16,824 nt of DNA from JBOHER01 sp050701115 (GTDB lineage Bacteria; Actinomycetota; Actinomycetes; Mycobacteriales; Pseudonocardiaceae): the NCBI GenBank assembly GCA_050701115.1, contig JBOHER010000207.1, positions 1-16,824 on the forward strand, written 5' to 3'. The stretch's first letter is position 1; each line of letters opens with the position of its first letter. Below the pieces are notes generated by a model, which was not told the origin of the DNA, did no database searches, and saw nothing but the letters and a program-made list of their open reading frames with translations. Shown piece after piece: positions 1-7,718 of this stretch. The translations under genes and the position numbers were made by a program.

Positions 1-725
1 GCAGCCGCGCCCCGATTCTTCGTCCTGTGCATGACGTGCGACGCCGGGTCGACCTCCCGAGGATCAATGACGTCGGTCGCGCCGAGGTTGGCGATGGCCG
101 CCCGCCGCTCGGCCGACGGTTCGACCATGGTGACGTCCTCGACGCCCAGGCCGCGTAACGCGAACCACAGCCCGATGCCGATCGGGCCCGCGCCGAACAC
201 CACGGCATGTTCGTCCGGGCCGACCCCGCCCAGCTTTGCGGCGTGATAGGCGACGGCCATCGGCTCCACCATCGCCCCGAGTTCCGAACTCACGCTGTCC
301 GGGAGCGGGTGCAGCATTCGCTGCGGCACCACGGTGAATTCGGCCATGCCACCGTTGGCCATCAGGCCGTGGAAGCCGATCTGCTGGCACACGTTGTACA
401 AGCCAGCCTGGCAGGGCGGGCAATCGCCGCACCGGTAGATGGGTTCAACCGCGACGCGGTCGCCCGGGGAAACCGTGCTGACCTCGTCACCGACCTCGGC
501 CACGGTGCCGCTGAATTCGTGCCCCATGATCAACGGGATGTGCAGGCCGGTGAGTGGATGTGGTTCGGTCGGGAAGAAGATCGGTCCGGCGTAGTACTCG
601 TGCAAGTCCGTACCGCAGATCCCGTTGTGGGCGACCCGTAGCTTGACATGCCCGGGCGGGCAGTCCGGCTCGGGTACATCCTTGATCTCGACGTCTTCGC
701 GACCTCGATACACAGCAGCACGCAT
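1..725 (-). CDS. Zinc-dependent medium-chain alcohol/polyol dehydrogenase (butanediol dehydrogenase-like), C-terminus cut by window edge
   Basis: The first 241 codons are visible; family members are about 350 aa, so roughly the last 110 lie outside the window. The N-terminal GroES-like domain has the catalytic-zinc set: Cys37 in GICGTD, His69-Glu70 in GHEF and Glu154. The structural-zinc cysteines are Cys99, Cys102, Cys105 and Cys113. The Rossmann nucleotide loop GAGPIGIG starts near residue 178. This is the pattern of NAD(H)-dependent (R,R)-butanediol, sorbitol or threonine dehydrogenases, which oxidise secondary alcohols in the cytoplasm. The ATG at 725 is preceded by AAGGAG eight bases upstream. 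Butanediol dehydrogenase is the closest resemblance, but the substrate cannot be fixed from sequence. No reading-frame damage is seen. Confidence 0.9.
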   Translation of the reverse strand, partial: MRAAVYRGREDVEIKDVPEPDCPPGHVKLRVAHNGICGTDLHEYYAGPIFFPTEPHPLTGLHIPLIMGHEFSGTVAEVGDEVSTVSPGDRVAVEPIYRCGDCPPCQAGLYNVCQQIGFHGLMANGGMAEFTVVPQRMLHPLPDSVSSELGAMVEPMAVAYHAAKLGGVGPDEHAVVFGAGPIGIGLWFALRGLGVEDVTMVEPSAERRAAIANLGATDVIDPREVDPASHVMHRTKNRGAA

Positions 726-839
726 GCTCCAGACTCCTTCACACTTGGAGTGGTGGTGGGCGAAACCGGCCGGGTCGGTCGGAAGAGGCGCGAGCCGAGA
801 TGGGTTGGCGGGAACCGCGCTGGCCTTGGTATTCCGCGC

Positions 840-856
840 CCACATGTATGTTGTGG
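840..856 (-). promoter_or_regulatory. Inverted repeat in an AT-richer patch upstream of the dehydrogenase
   Basis: The stretch CCACA-N7-TGTGG (840-844 and 852-856) lies about 115 bases upstream of the dehydrogenase start. It sits in the only noticeably AT-rich patch (about 840-875) between this gene and the next. It could be an operator or part of the promoter. I cannot define -35/-10 boxes with confidence. The rest of the 726-981 gap holds only a GGGTTGCAG direct repeat near 896-914 and no gene. Confidence 0.25.
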
Positions 857-981
857 ACAGTTAATGTGATACGCGCCACCAGGAGCGGCCGCCAAGGGTT
901 GCAGGGGGTTGCAGTCATGGCCCGAGCAGCAATGCGGCAACACCGAGTGAAGCAGGTTCACCCCGTTCTCGCGGTCGTGGG

Positions 982-1677
982 CTAGGTTTCCTGCTCCGAC
1001 AACGCACGCGCCTGACGCGCCAACCGCCTGGCCTCCCGCACCGGCCGCGGCGTGCGGTGCCGACAGGTCGCGAGCACGACGCGCACCGCGATATCGGCGT
1101 CGGTCCGCCAGGCTGCGTGTACAGCCACCGGCCTGCGACCCGGCCTGGTCCGCAGCCATTTGCCCACCACGCATCCTTCCAGCAGCAACGGGCTCGCCGA
1201 GCCACGCTCGTCGGCAGGCCAGTCACCGTGCGCGAGCAGGGTGCGGTGCGTGACCCCCACTGTCGGAATGTCAAGCATCGCACCGAGGTGCAGAGCTAGG
1301 CCGCAGCGTCGCGGATGGTCACGGCCGGTCGCATCGACGAGCACGACGTCCGGCCGCACGGGCAGCGCACGCACCACCGCGTCCAGCGTGGGACCCAGCC
1401 GCAGCGCCAGCAGTCCCGGCACATATGCCCAGCCGGTGGTGCCGAACGCGGTGGCACGGCCGAGGCACCGCTTACGGTGGAAGGCAGCCGCGCCCGCCCA
1501 CACCGGGTCACCAATCCCACCCGGACCGGAGTGTCCTTTCGGAAAGGCGGCGAAACAACCCGCGACCAGCGAATCCGTCGTCGGCTGCCACGGTTCGGGG
1601 TGTTCGCCGGCCAGCGCGTCTTGCGCCACCGTAAGTTCCGTGACGGTGCCAGGCCACTCCATGAGCACCACCTGCAC
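982..1677 (-). CDS. Endonuclease V-like protein lacking two canonical catalytic acids
   Basis: Endonuclease V (Nfi) cuts the second phosphodiester bond 3' of deoxyinosine. The homology is clear in the core: YVPGLLALR (residues 85-93), the VLVDATGRDHPRR motif with Asp115 and His121, LHLGAMLDIPTVGVTH, and the C-terminal LRTRPG and RTPRPVREARR blocks. Asp115 matches E. coli Asp110. The segment aligned with Asp35 (IAGADVGF in E. coli) reads VAGCFAAF. The FRE motif that supplies Glu89 reads LRLGP here, with Leu94 in place of Glu. Two metal ligands therefore appear absent. GTG 1677 is the longest start; ATG 1662 with a GGTGG six bases upstream is an alternative. Catalytic activity is doubtful; a nucleic-acid-binding role is possible but speculative. 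Confidence 0.75.
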   Translation of the reverse strand: MQVVLMEWPGTVTELTVAQDALAGEHPEPWQPTTDSLVAGCFAAFPKGHSGPGGIGDPVWAGAAAFHRKRCLGRATAFGTTGWAYVPGLLALRLGPTLDAVVRALPVRPDVVLVDATGRDHPRRCGLALHLGAMLDIPTVGVTHRTLLAHGDWPADERGSASPLLLEGCVVGKWLRTRPGRRPVAVHAAWRTDADIAVRVVLATCRHRTPRPVREARRLARQARALSEQET

Positions 1678-1736
1678 GCGGTCAGGTCACCCTGGTCGGC
1701 GTCAGCTCCTCCTTCGTGAATCGTCGTGGTTACCCC

Positions 1737-1768
1737 GCACGACCGATGATGAAACGACTCCGTCGTGC
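1737..1768. promoter_or_regulatory. Inverted repeat in the divergent intergenic region
   Basis: GCACGAC (1737-1743) and GTCGTGC (1762-1768) form perfect 7-bp arms separated by 18 bases. They lie between the minus-strand endonuclease V-like gene and the plus-strand giant gene, where a shared operator could sit. No other element was recognised in 1678-1910 apart from the ribosome binding site of the giant gene. In GC-rich DNA a 7-bp pair can arise by chance. Confidence 0.2.
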
Positions 1769-1910
1769 CGACCGATGCCCCCGATCGGGTGGTCATCGAC
1801 CGATTCGATGGCGACGGCGAAACTCGCGGCACTCCGCGTCCGATCACCAGGCAGGCTCCCGCAGTCGCCGAGTCCCATGGCGCGCGGCCGTCCGTAGGAG
1901 GAGGTACGCC

Positions 1911-2936
1911 GTGAGTGTCTGGGACGAGCTGGCGCCGGCCGCGCGTGACTCGGGTGCACTCGGTGGCCTGCGGCAGCTGTTGCAGGACATCAACGTCACC
2001 ACCACGGTCGACGAGGTGCCCGGCCCGCCCCCGCGCAAGCGGCTCCGCGGAACCTGGAGCCCCTCGGCGGGCCGCCCGCTCCGCTTCGATCCGGCCACCG
2101 GCGGCTTCTCACTGGAATCGGTGACCCAGCCCGCCGACCCCAACCGGACGCCGATCGAGTTCCCCGACCCGAGGGTCACCTTCGAGCTGCTGCTCGACCT
2201 CGATGCTCCTGGCGGCGATCCGACCGGGCCGTTCCAGCTGAAGCTGACCGTGCCGAGCGCGATCGTCCGGTTGCCGTTCCTGCGCGGCGCCAAGCTCGAC
2301 GCCCGAAGCATGCTCGAAGCCGACCCGGCACGCCCGGACGTGAAGTTCCACCTGCCGCGGCTGACCATCCAAAGCAGTTGGGCCGGGTCCACCGGCCTGT
2401 CCGCGCGGCTCGCTTCGGCCTCCACCGCGCCGCCCGGCGGCACCGACCCTGCTGATATCTACGAGTTCGTCCGGATGGAACCGCCCTACGCCCTGGTCGG
2501 CCCGGGGGACGTGATCGGCTTCGCCTTCCGCACCGCCGCGCTCGACCTGTCCGCCGCCAGCAACCCACCGGGCGCGGCGCGCGCGATGCCCCTGGACTGG
2601 CAGGGATTCTGGCTGCCGGAGGCGCGCCTGTTCGTCGCGCCCAGCGGCATGGAGGGCCTCGCGGTCAACGCCGGTGTCCGCGACCTGTGGATCGGGATCG
2701 GCGCGCACTCAGGGGTCACCGGACTGTTCGAGGCCGAGGTCATCAACCGCGGCGGCCAGCCGCAGGTGCGGGTGCGCTTCCAGGACGGCGCCGGGCGCTG
2801 GTACGACGGCACCGGTCCCACGGTCGCCTGCCCGAGCACGCCACCCTGTTCGTCGACGCGGGTGGCGGGCTCGCGCCCTACAGCTACGCCATCACGGTCG
2901 GCGGCACCGCCACCAACGCCGACCGGGTCGCGGTGA
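1911..2936 (+). CDS. Giant multidomain protein, segment 1 (N-terminus; in frame only to about 2831)
   Basis: This is the N-terminal piece of a 1911-8380 gene. The GTG at 1911 follows GGAGGAGGTACGCC, an excellent ribosome binding site, and the protein begins VSVWDELAPA. No signal peptide is evident. Residues 1-307 look soluble and rich in beta structure, with charged N-terminal helices (LGGLRQLLQDI). I do not recognise a named domain here. Coding sense stops near 2831: the downstream residues in this frame (ACPSTPPCSSTRV) are arginine/proline-rich read-through, while the sensible continuation (EHATLFVDAGGG) is one frame over. Adding one C to CCC at 2831-2833 joins the two. Coordinates give the open frame to its stop. 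Confidence 0.7.
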   Translation: MSVWDELAPAARDSGALGGLRQLLQDINVTTTVDEVPGPPPRKRLRGTWSPSAGRPLRFDPATGGFSLESVTQPADPNRTPIEFPDPRVTFELLLDLDAPGGDPTGPFQLKLTVPSAIVRLPFLRGAKLDARSMLEADPARPDVKFHLPRLTIQSSWAGSTGLSARLASASTAPPGGTDPADIYEFVRMEPPYALVGPGDVIGFAFRTAALDLSAASNPPGAARAMPLDWQGFWLPEARLFVAPSGMEGLAVNAGVRDLWIGIGAHSGVTGLFEAEVINRGGQPQVRVRFQDGAGRWYDGTGPTVACPSTPPCSSTRVAGSRPTATPSRSAAPPPTPTGSR

Positions 2937-4885
2937 CCACACCAGCCACCGGCAGCGTCGCCATCCAGGTCACCGTCACCGATGCCGCCGCGCACACCAG
3001 CACGGCGACCGGATCGCGTATCGTCGTCGTGTCGCAGACCGCGGGCAGCGCGGTGGTGCGGCTCGATCCGGAGGGCGGCGACGTCGGCTGGTCGTGGGAC
3101 GGCGGGGGCTGCGCCACCGGCACGACCGCGACCATCCCGGTCGCCAGCGGCGCGACGGACACCACGGTCGGCGTCAGCGCCACCCGCACCCGATCCGGCG
3201 GTGCGCCGACCGACCTGCCTGCTTACTTCGTCGTCGACCATCCCCGGCCCGCCGAGGACGGGCTGCCCCCGAGCCGGCACTTCAACTACTCGAGCAACCC
3301 GGACAACACGCGCACCAGGAAAGCCTTCCCGGACGGAACTTTCGAGCCCGGCGCCGAGCCGTTCATCGTCGGCGCGAACCATACCCGCATCGCCGCGTCC
3401 CCCGCCGGAACGTCCTTTGTGGTCAATGGGTTCGCCTCCTACGACGGCGACGACAGCGCGGGTGCCCTCGTCTACAACCGCGCGTTGAGCGAACGCCGCA
3501 GGGACGCGCTGGTGCACGTGCTGCGGACCATGATCCCCGGCGCGACCGTCACCGCGGGTACCGCCGACGGGTTCGCCGCGCATCTCGCGGCGGGCGGAAA
3601 CCCGGCGCAGCGCAACGAGTACTGGCGGGCGACCGTAGTCGCCACCCCGCCCAGCGCGACTACCGAGACCGTGCAGGGCACCCTGCGCCGCCCGGCAGCG
3701 CCGCCCACCACACCGCCTGCCGATGTGGACCCCGCACCGTCGCGGCCACCGGTGCCCGACTGCTTCCGCAAGATCGGCGCGCGGGTGGAGATCGTGCGCA
3801 ACACCTTTGTGCGCGCCGAGGTCTACGGCGAATTCGACGTGCAGACAGCCGCCGAGCAACGGCTGGCCGCCAACTCGGCAGGCACCATCCCGCCGCGAAC
3901 CAACCCAAACGACGGCATCTGCGTTTTCCTGGTCCGGCTGCGGATCGACGAGCAGCGGACCGCGTGGTCGGCCGCCGCGGAGTTCCGCGCGATCGAGGCC
4001 GATCGCGACGGGCTGGCGAAGCTCGAGCGACCGACCTCGGGTGCGACCGCGGGCACCGACGTGGTCGGCGCGGTCGCCGCGCTCGCCCCCCTGCTGGCCA
4101 CCGCGACCCCGCCGTCACCGGCCGAGGGTGAACTGGTCGCGCTCGGGGTGGCCACCGGCGCGGTGATCGGGCTCGCCGGGGCGGGCGTAATCAGCACCTC
4201 CTACGTCGTGCTGCGCGGCGGCGAACTGGTCATCGCGGACGGGCCGGACGGCACCCAGGTCAGCCTGCTGCTCGACGTCGAGACTGCCTTCTACTTCGAC
4301 CTCGGAATCATCCGCGTCCCGCACGACCGGCCTCTCGTGACGCGGTACAAGGCGGTCGGGTTGCGCTCGACCTGGAACACCAGCACCAGCGACGGCGGGA
4401 TCGAATACGTGCCGCTCTGGGCGTTCGACCCGACCCGCGGCTACGACCTGGACGTGCCCGCCGGTGCGCTGGTCGCGCGTGAGCCGTTCGGTCAGATCCT
4501 GCGCGCACTCGGTTTCCGGGTCTCCCGGGACAACCCGGCCTACCTCGAGGCCGAGGTCGGGGTCGGCGTCGACCTGGGCATCGTGGACATCGACACCGTG
4601 CGGGTGCGGGTGCGGCTGGACGCGCTCGAAGCCCCGCAGATCACCGCGTTCGGCGCCGGCATCGACGTCCCCGGCGTGCTGCACGGCTCCGGCTACCTTT
4701 CGCTGCCGCCCAGCGGCGGGCTCGAGGGCGCCTTCGATCTGACCGTCGTTCCGCTGAACATCCGCGCGGCTGCCGCGCGAGCGTGTCCAGGTTCCGCGCC
4801 GAGGCCGCGGTCATCCCGTGGCTGGAGATCGCCCACACGCACCTGCAGCGGGACGACCGTCGGCGCATCGACCTGGAGCGGTTGA
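2687..4885 (+). CDS. Giant multidomain protein, segment 2 (Ig-like, OmpA-like and DUF6603-like parts; in frame from about 2834 to 4773)
   Basis: The genuine part runs from about 2834 to 4773. It starts with a PKD/Ig-like module (EHATLFVDAGGGLAPYSY to GSRIVVV, about 2834-3040). An OmpA-like domain follows (about 3340-3650), with FVVNGFASYDGDD, YNRALSERRRDALVHVL and NEYWRATVV, the pattern of peptidoglycan-associated OmpA C-terminal domains. A hydrophobic stretch at about 4129-4209 (LVALGVATGAVIGLAGAGVI) could span a membrane. The last 550 bases (FDPTRGYDLDV, DNPAYLEAEVGVGVDLG, GIDVPGVLHGSGYLSL) recall the large actinobacterial DUF6603-type proteins; that is from memory and moderate at best. The frame loses sense after VVPLNIRAAA and must shift near 4773 to continue. 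Confidence 0.65.
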   Translation: MDRDRRALRGHRTVRGRGHQPRRPAAGAGALPGRRRALVRRHRSHGRLPEHATLFVDAGGGLAPYSYAITVGGTATNADRVAVTTPATGSVAIQVTVTDAAAHTSTATGSRIVVVSQTAGSAVVRLDPEGGDVGWSWDGGGCATGTTATIPVASGATDTTVGVSATRTRSGGAPTDLPAYFVVDHPRPAEDGLPPSRHFNYSSNPDNTRTRKAFPDGTFEPGAEPFIVGANHTRIAASPAGTSFVVNGFASYDGDDSAGALVYNRALSERRRDALVHVLRTMIPGATVTAGTADGFAAHLAAGGNPAQRNEYWRATVVATPPSATTETVQGTLRRPAAPPTTPPADVDPAPSRPPVPDCFRKIGARVEIVRNTFVRAEVYGEFDVQTAAEQRLAANSAGTIPPRTNPNDGICVFLVRLRIDEQRTAWSAAAEFRAIEADRDGLAKLERPTSGATAGTDVVGAVAALAPLLATATPPSPAEGELVALGVATGAVIGLAGAGVISTSYVVLRGGELVIADGPDGTQVSLLLDVETAFYFDLGIIRVPHDRPLVTRYKAVGLRSTWNTSTSDGGIEYVPLWAFDPTRGYDLDVPAGALVAREPFGQILRALGFRVSRDNPAYLEAEVGVGVDLGIVDIDTVRVRVRLDALEAPQITAFGAGIDVPGVLHGSGYLSLPPSGGLEGAFDLTVVPLNIRAAAARACPGSAPRPRSSRGWRSPTRTCSGTTVGASTWSG

Positions 4886-6957
4886 AGCGCCGCGAGGCCG
4901 ACGTGCAGCTGCGGTGGTCCTGCTCGGCCGCGCTCGGCGCGCCACCGGGCCCGTTCACCGTGTGGACCCGTAAGCCCGGACGGCGCTTCGCCGACGTGCC
5001 GGTGGAAGCGACACCCCACCCGCTCGGCGTGCGGCTGCGCTGGGACGGCCGCAGTGTGGTGACCCTCGAGGTGGAGTGCACGCCGATCGACCCGGCTCGC
5101 GCGGTGTCTGTCTGGGGCTTCCGTGGCCCGATCGGCCCGTTCGCCGCGGTGGGTGTGAGGGCGGTCAACCCCGGCGGACCCGGTCGCCGCTCGCTGGTGC
5201 TGCGCTCCAGCGGCATGACCCATGCACTGCTGATCAACGGCCGCGACCCGGTCGCGAAAGTCGACTACCTGCGCGAGACGGTCGAGGACGAGGACTGGGA
5301 GGAACTCGAACTGGTCGGGCTACCGGTGGATGCCGGTGGTTGGGGGGGCACCGCGTACGACGCGGGACCGCAGGGCATGGTCGGCGCGTTGGCCGACCCC
5401 GCGGACGCCGCCGTCGAACGGCTGATGCGTGCCGCGCCGCCGCTGGGCTGGTGGCCGTCGACCGAATCGGGCCGGATCGCGCCGGAGTGGGCCGCGCCCG
5501 ATCCGCGCGCGCTGGTGGACGAGGTGCGTGCCTTGCTGCTGAGCGAGATCGAACCTCTCTACGACCCCTGGTTGCGGCCGCATCAGCAGGCGGGGGTGCG
5601 TACCTCCCGGGTGATCGACCCGCCGGTGCAGGACGGGCGGGCTTCCCGGCAGGCGTCCCGCGCGGAAGCGCGGCCGTTCGGCGCGTTGCTGCTCGCCGGG
5701 ACAACCGATCCGTTCCTGGCGCTGGCCACCGGCTTCGGCACCGGGTACTCGCTGCGGGAGCGGGAAAGGGTGCACGGCAAGGACTTCCTGGTCACCGCCG
5801 ACTACCCGGACACCCAGGGCGGCCCGGCTACCTATGCCGCTTTCGTTCCGTGGCCGGGCAGCCATAGCGACACCGCACCGGTGACCGGCCTGGCCGCCGC
5901 GCGGGACGGCATCATCCGGCCGACCCTGCGCGACAAGCCGTGGCGGGAGACCGTCCGGCTGCGCTGGGACCACGTCGAGTCGAGCGCCTTGCTCGGCCGC
6001 CCGAGCGGTGTCGCACTCGGCCATTTCGACCCGGCGGGTGGTCCGCAGGCCGAGCCGATGCTGGAGAAACGCGACTCGGGGGGTTGGCACACACCGGTAC
6101 CGACCAGGGCACCGTCGGCTCCGGGAGCTCCGGTGGCCGACCACGACGTGCAGGTCGACACCGCGGCCGAGATTCCGATCGGCTCGGGTGGGCGCACGGT
6201 TGGCTACGCCGTAGCCGTCCAGGACGTCTTCGGGGTCTGGTCGGCGTGGGAGGACACCGGCTACGTCGGCGACGAGCCCTCGGCGCCCGCCCCACGGGTG
6301 CTGGCGCTCCGGCTGGACAGCGGCTATACCGGTTCGCCGTTGTGTCCGACCACGCTGGAGGTTGCACTCGCGGTCGATTTGAGCACCCGAACACCCACCG
6401 CGCTGGAGGTGTTCGCTGTGCTGTTCCCCGCCGCGGCGGCCGGCGCCGCTCCGCCGCCCGGAGTGACCCCGACCGGACCCGCGCCCGCGGGCTGCGTCCG
6501 GCTGGACGTGACGGTGCCGTTCAGCGGTGACGCCCCGGTGCCGCCGACCGGCACCACCGTCCGGTGCCTGGACGCCGCGGGGGAGACCGAGGTACCACCC
6601 GGGCCTGCGCAGTCCGAGGAAGCAGGCGCTACGTCTGCACCGTCACCGCGCCCGCGCTGGACTTCGGCGCCACTGCGCATTGGGGTGTCGCGCTGTGGGC
6701 CCGTGAGCACCTCGCGGTGCTGGGCGGACCGGGGCCGATCGCCCCGGCCGGTGCTCCGGCGCGCGGCTATGTGTCCACACCGGTGCCACCGGCCATCCCC
6801 GCCTCGCCGCCGCTGCCCGGGGTGCCGGTCGGGAGTGCGCCCGACGCGGAGGGGCGCAGCCATACGCGGATCGCCTGGCCGACCCCGGCAGGCGCGGTGT
6901 CACGGTACATCGTTTACGAGGTCGCGGAGGCCGCGTTGCGCACGGAGGCCGCCCTGA
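4783..6957 (+). CDS. Giant multidomain protein, segment 3 (in frame to about 6618)
   Basis: The genuine part is about 4774-6618, roughly 615 aa. Near its start is IPWLEIAHTHLQRDDRRRID, then beta-rich sequence (LRWDGRSVVTLEVECTP, VSVWGFRGPIGPFAAVGVRAV). A conserved-looking block is ETVEDEDWEELELVGLPVD. Further on, about 6120-6290, a fibronectin-like stretch ends in YAVAVQDVFGVWSAWED, typical of beta-sandwich strand edges. No catalytic motif was found. The start GTG at 4783 has no ribosome binding site, which favours continuation of segment 2 over an independent gene. However, the abrupt change of style at 4780 could also mark a fusion of two ancestral genes. After 6618 this frame is Arg/Pro-rich noise up to its stop at 6957. 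Confidence 0.65.
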   Translation: MSRFRAEAAVIPWLEIAHTHLQRDDRRRIDLERLKRREADVQLRWSCSAALGAPPGPFTVWTRKPGRRFADVPVEATPHPLGVRLRWDGRSVVTLEVECTPIDPARAVSVWGFRGPIGPFAAVGVRAVNPGGPGRRSLVLRSSGMTHALLINGRDPVAKVDYLRETVEDEDWEELELVGLPVDAGGWGGTAYDAGPQGMVGALADPADAAVERLMRAAPPLGWWPSTESGRIAPEWAAPDPRALVDEVRALLLSEIEPLYDPWLRPHQQAGVRTSRVIDPPVQDGRASRQASRAEARPFGALLLAGTTDPFLALATGFGTGYSLRERERVHGKDFLVTADYPDTQGGPATYAAFVPWPGSHSDTAPVTGLAAARDGIIRPTLRDKPWRETVRLRWDHVESSALLGRPSGVALGHFDPAGGPQAEPMLEKRDSGGWHTPVPTRAPSAPGAPVADHDVQVDTAAEIPIGSGGRTVGYAVAVQDVFGVWSAWEDTGYVGDEPSAPAPRVLALRLDSGYTGSPLCPTTLEVALAVDLSTRTPTALEVFAVLFPAAAAGAAPPPGVTPTGPAPAGCVRLDVTVPFSGDAPVPPTGTTVRCLDAAGETEVPPGPAQSEEAGATSAPSPRPRWTSAPLRIGVSRCGPVSTSRCWADRGRSPRPVLRRAAMCPHRCHRPSPPRRRCPGCRSGVRPTRRGAAIRGSPGRPRQARCHGTSFTRSRRPRCARRPP

Positions 6958-7718
6958 GCGCGCGTGCCCCGGCGGGCGACGTGCCCGGAGCGCGCCTCGC
7001 GCAGCTGTGGAGTGCCTATGACGCGTTGGACAGCGGTCGCAGGCGCGCGATTTTCCGGAAGGTGCTCGAGCTGGATGGTGCACTGCGGGAAGCCGACGTG
7101 CCGCTGCCGCGCGGATCGGCCGATATTCACCTGTTCGCGGTAACCGCGATGAACCCGGCCAATATCGAATCCGGCTGGCCGCCCGATCACACCCATCTGC
7201 GCGCGTTCATGGCGCCACACATCGTCTCGCCTGCCGCGCCCGCGGTGTCCCCGGAGTTCGTGTCCGTGGGTGGCACACCGGGTGTGCGGCTCGAACTGTC
7301 CACTGTGTCCACGATCGAGGTCACCCGGTTCCTGCTCTTCCGCACCCGTTCGGAGATGGCGGCGCCTCCGCGGAAACGATGGGTGCGCCGTTCGCGGAGG
7401 TTCCGGCCACCCTGTCGGCCGATCCGGCCACGCCCACCGGGGGCCGCCGCTACGTTGCCGCCTGGAGCGGGTTGTTGCCCGGTGCCTGGCAGCCGTGGCT
7501 GGTCCGGGCCGTCGCGGTGCCGGTTCCTGAGGTGCCGGTGCAGGCGGTGCGGGGTGTGCCCTCACCCGGTTCGGCCACGGTGCCGCTGCAGGTGCTTCCG
7601 GCCGGGCCACCTGACCTCGACGTCCTGGTCGTCGACGATTGGGACGGCACCGGGGTCGTCGTGCGCACCGGGACCGCTGCGCCGGTGCCGCCCACCCCGC
7701 TGGGCCCGCATGTGCTGA
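6564..7718 (+). CDS. Giant multidomain protein, segment 4 (in frame from about 6618 to 7364)
   Basis: The genuine part covers about 6618-7364. It begins RRYVCTVTAPALDFGATAHW and reads through WAREHLAVLGGPGPI, a proline-rich linker (YVSTPVPPAIPASPPLPGVP) and a fibronectin-like stretch (RIAWPTPAGAVSRYIVYEVAEAAL). A short helical segment follows (ARLAQLWSAYDALDSGRRRAIF), then another beta-rich stretch (LHLFAVTAMNP-like, read as IHLFAVTAMNPANIESGW). The frame joins segment 3 if one G is added to GG at 6618-6619. It joins segment 5 if one C is added to CC at 7365-7366. No enzymatic motif is visible. The sequence after 7365 in this frame is not credible protein. Confidence 0.6.
   Translation: MPGRRGGDRGTTRACAVRGSRRYVCTVTAPALDFGATAHWGVALWAREHLAVLGGPGPIAPAGAPARGYVSTPVPPAIPASPPLPGVPVGSAPDAEGRSHTRIAWPTPAGAVSRYIVYEVAEAALRTEAALSARAPAGDVPGARLAQLWSAYDALDSGRRRAIFRKVLELDGALREADVPLPRGSADIHLFAVTAMNPANIESGWPPDHTHLRAFMAPHIVSPAAPAVSPEFVSVGGTPGVRLELSTVSTIEVTRFLLFRTRSEMAAPPRKRWVRRSRRFRPPCRPIRPRPPGAAATLPPGAGCCPVPGSRGWSGPSRCRFLRCRCRRCGVCPHPVRPRCRCRCFRPGHLTSTSWSSTIGTAPGSSCAPGPLRRCRPPRWARMC

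Noticed and set aside
896..914. GGGTTGCAG direct repeat as a regulatory repeat or CRISPR unit
   Set aside because: There are only two adjacent short copies with no spacer array; probably chance or slippage.
1052..1897. A 281-aa plus-strand frame antisense to the endonuclease V-like gene
   Set aside because: Its composition is Arg/Ser/Pro-rich shadow sequence, and the minus frame has clear family motifs.
2486..3859. A 457-aa minus-strand frame opposite the giant gene
   Set aside because: It is Gly/Arg/Ala-rich with no domain; the plus strand carries the OmpA-like and Ig-like signatures.
2687..7718. Programmed ribosomal frameshifting to express the giant protein
   Set aside because: Four shift sites in one gene with no slippery heptamer and no obvious downstream structure make this far less likely than missing bases.
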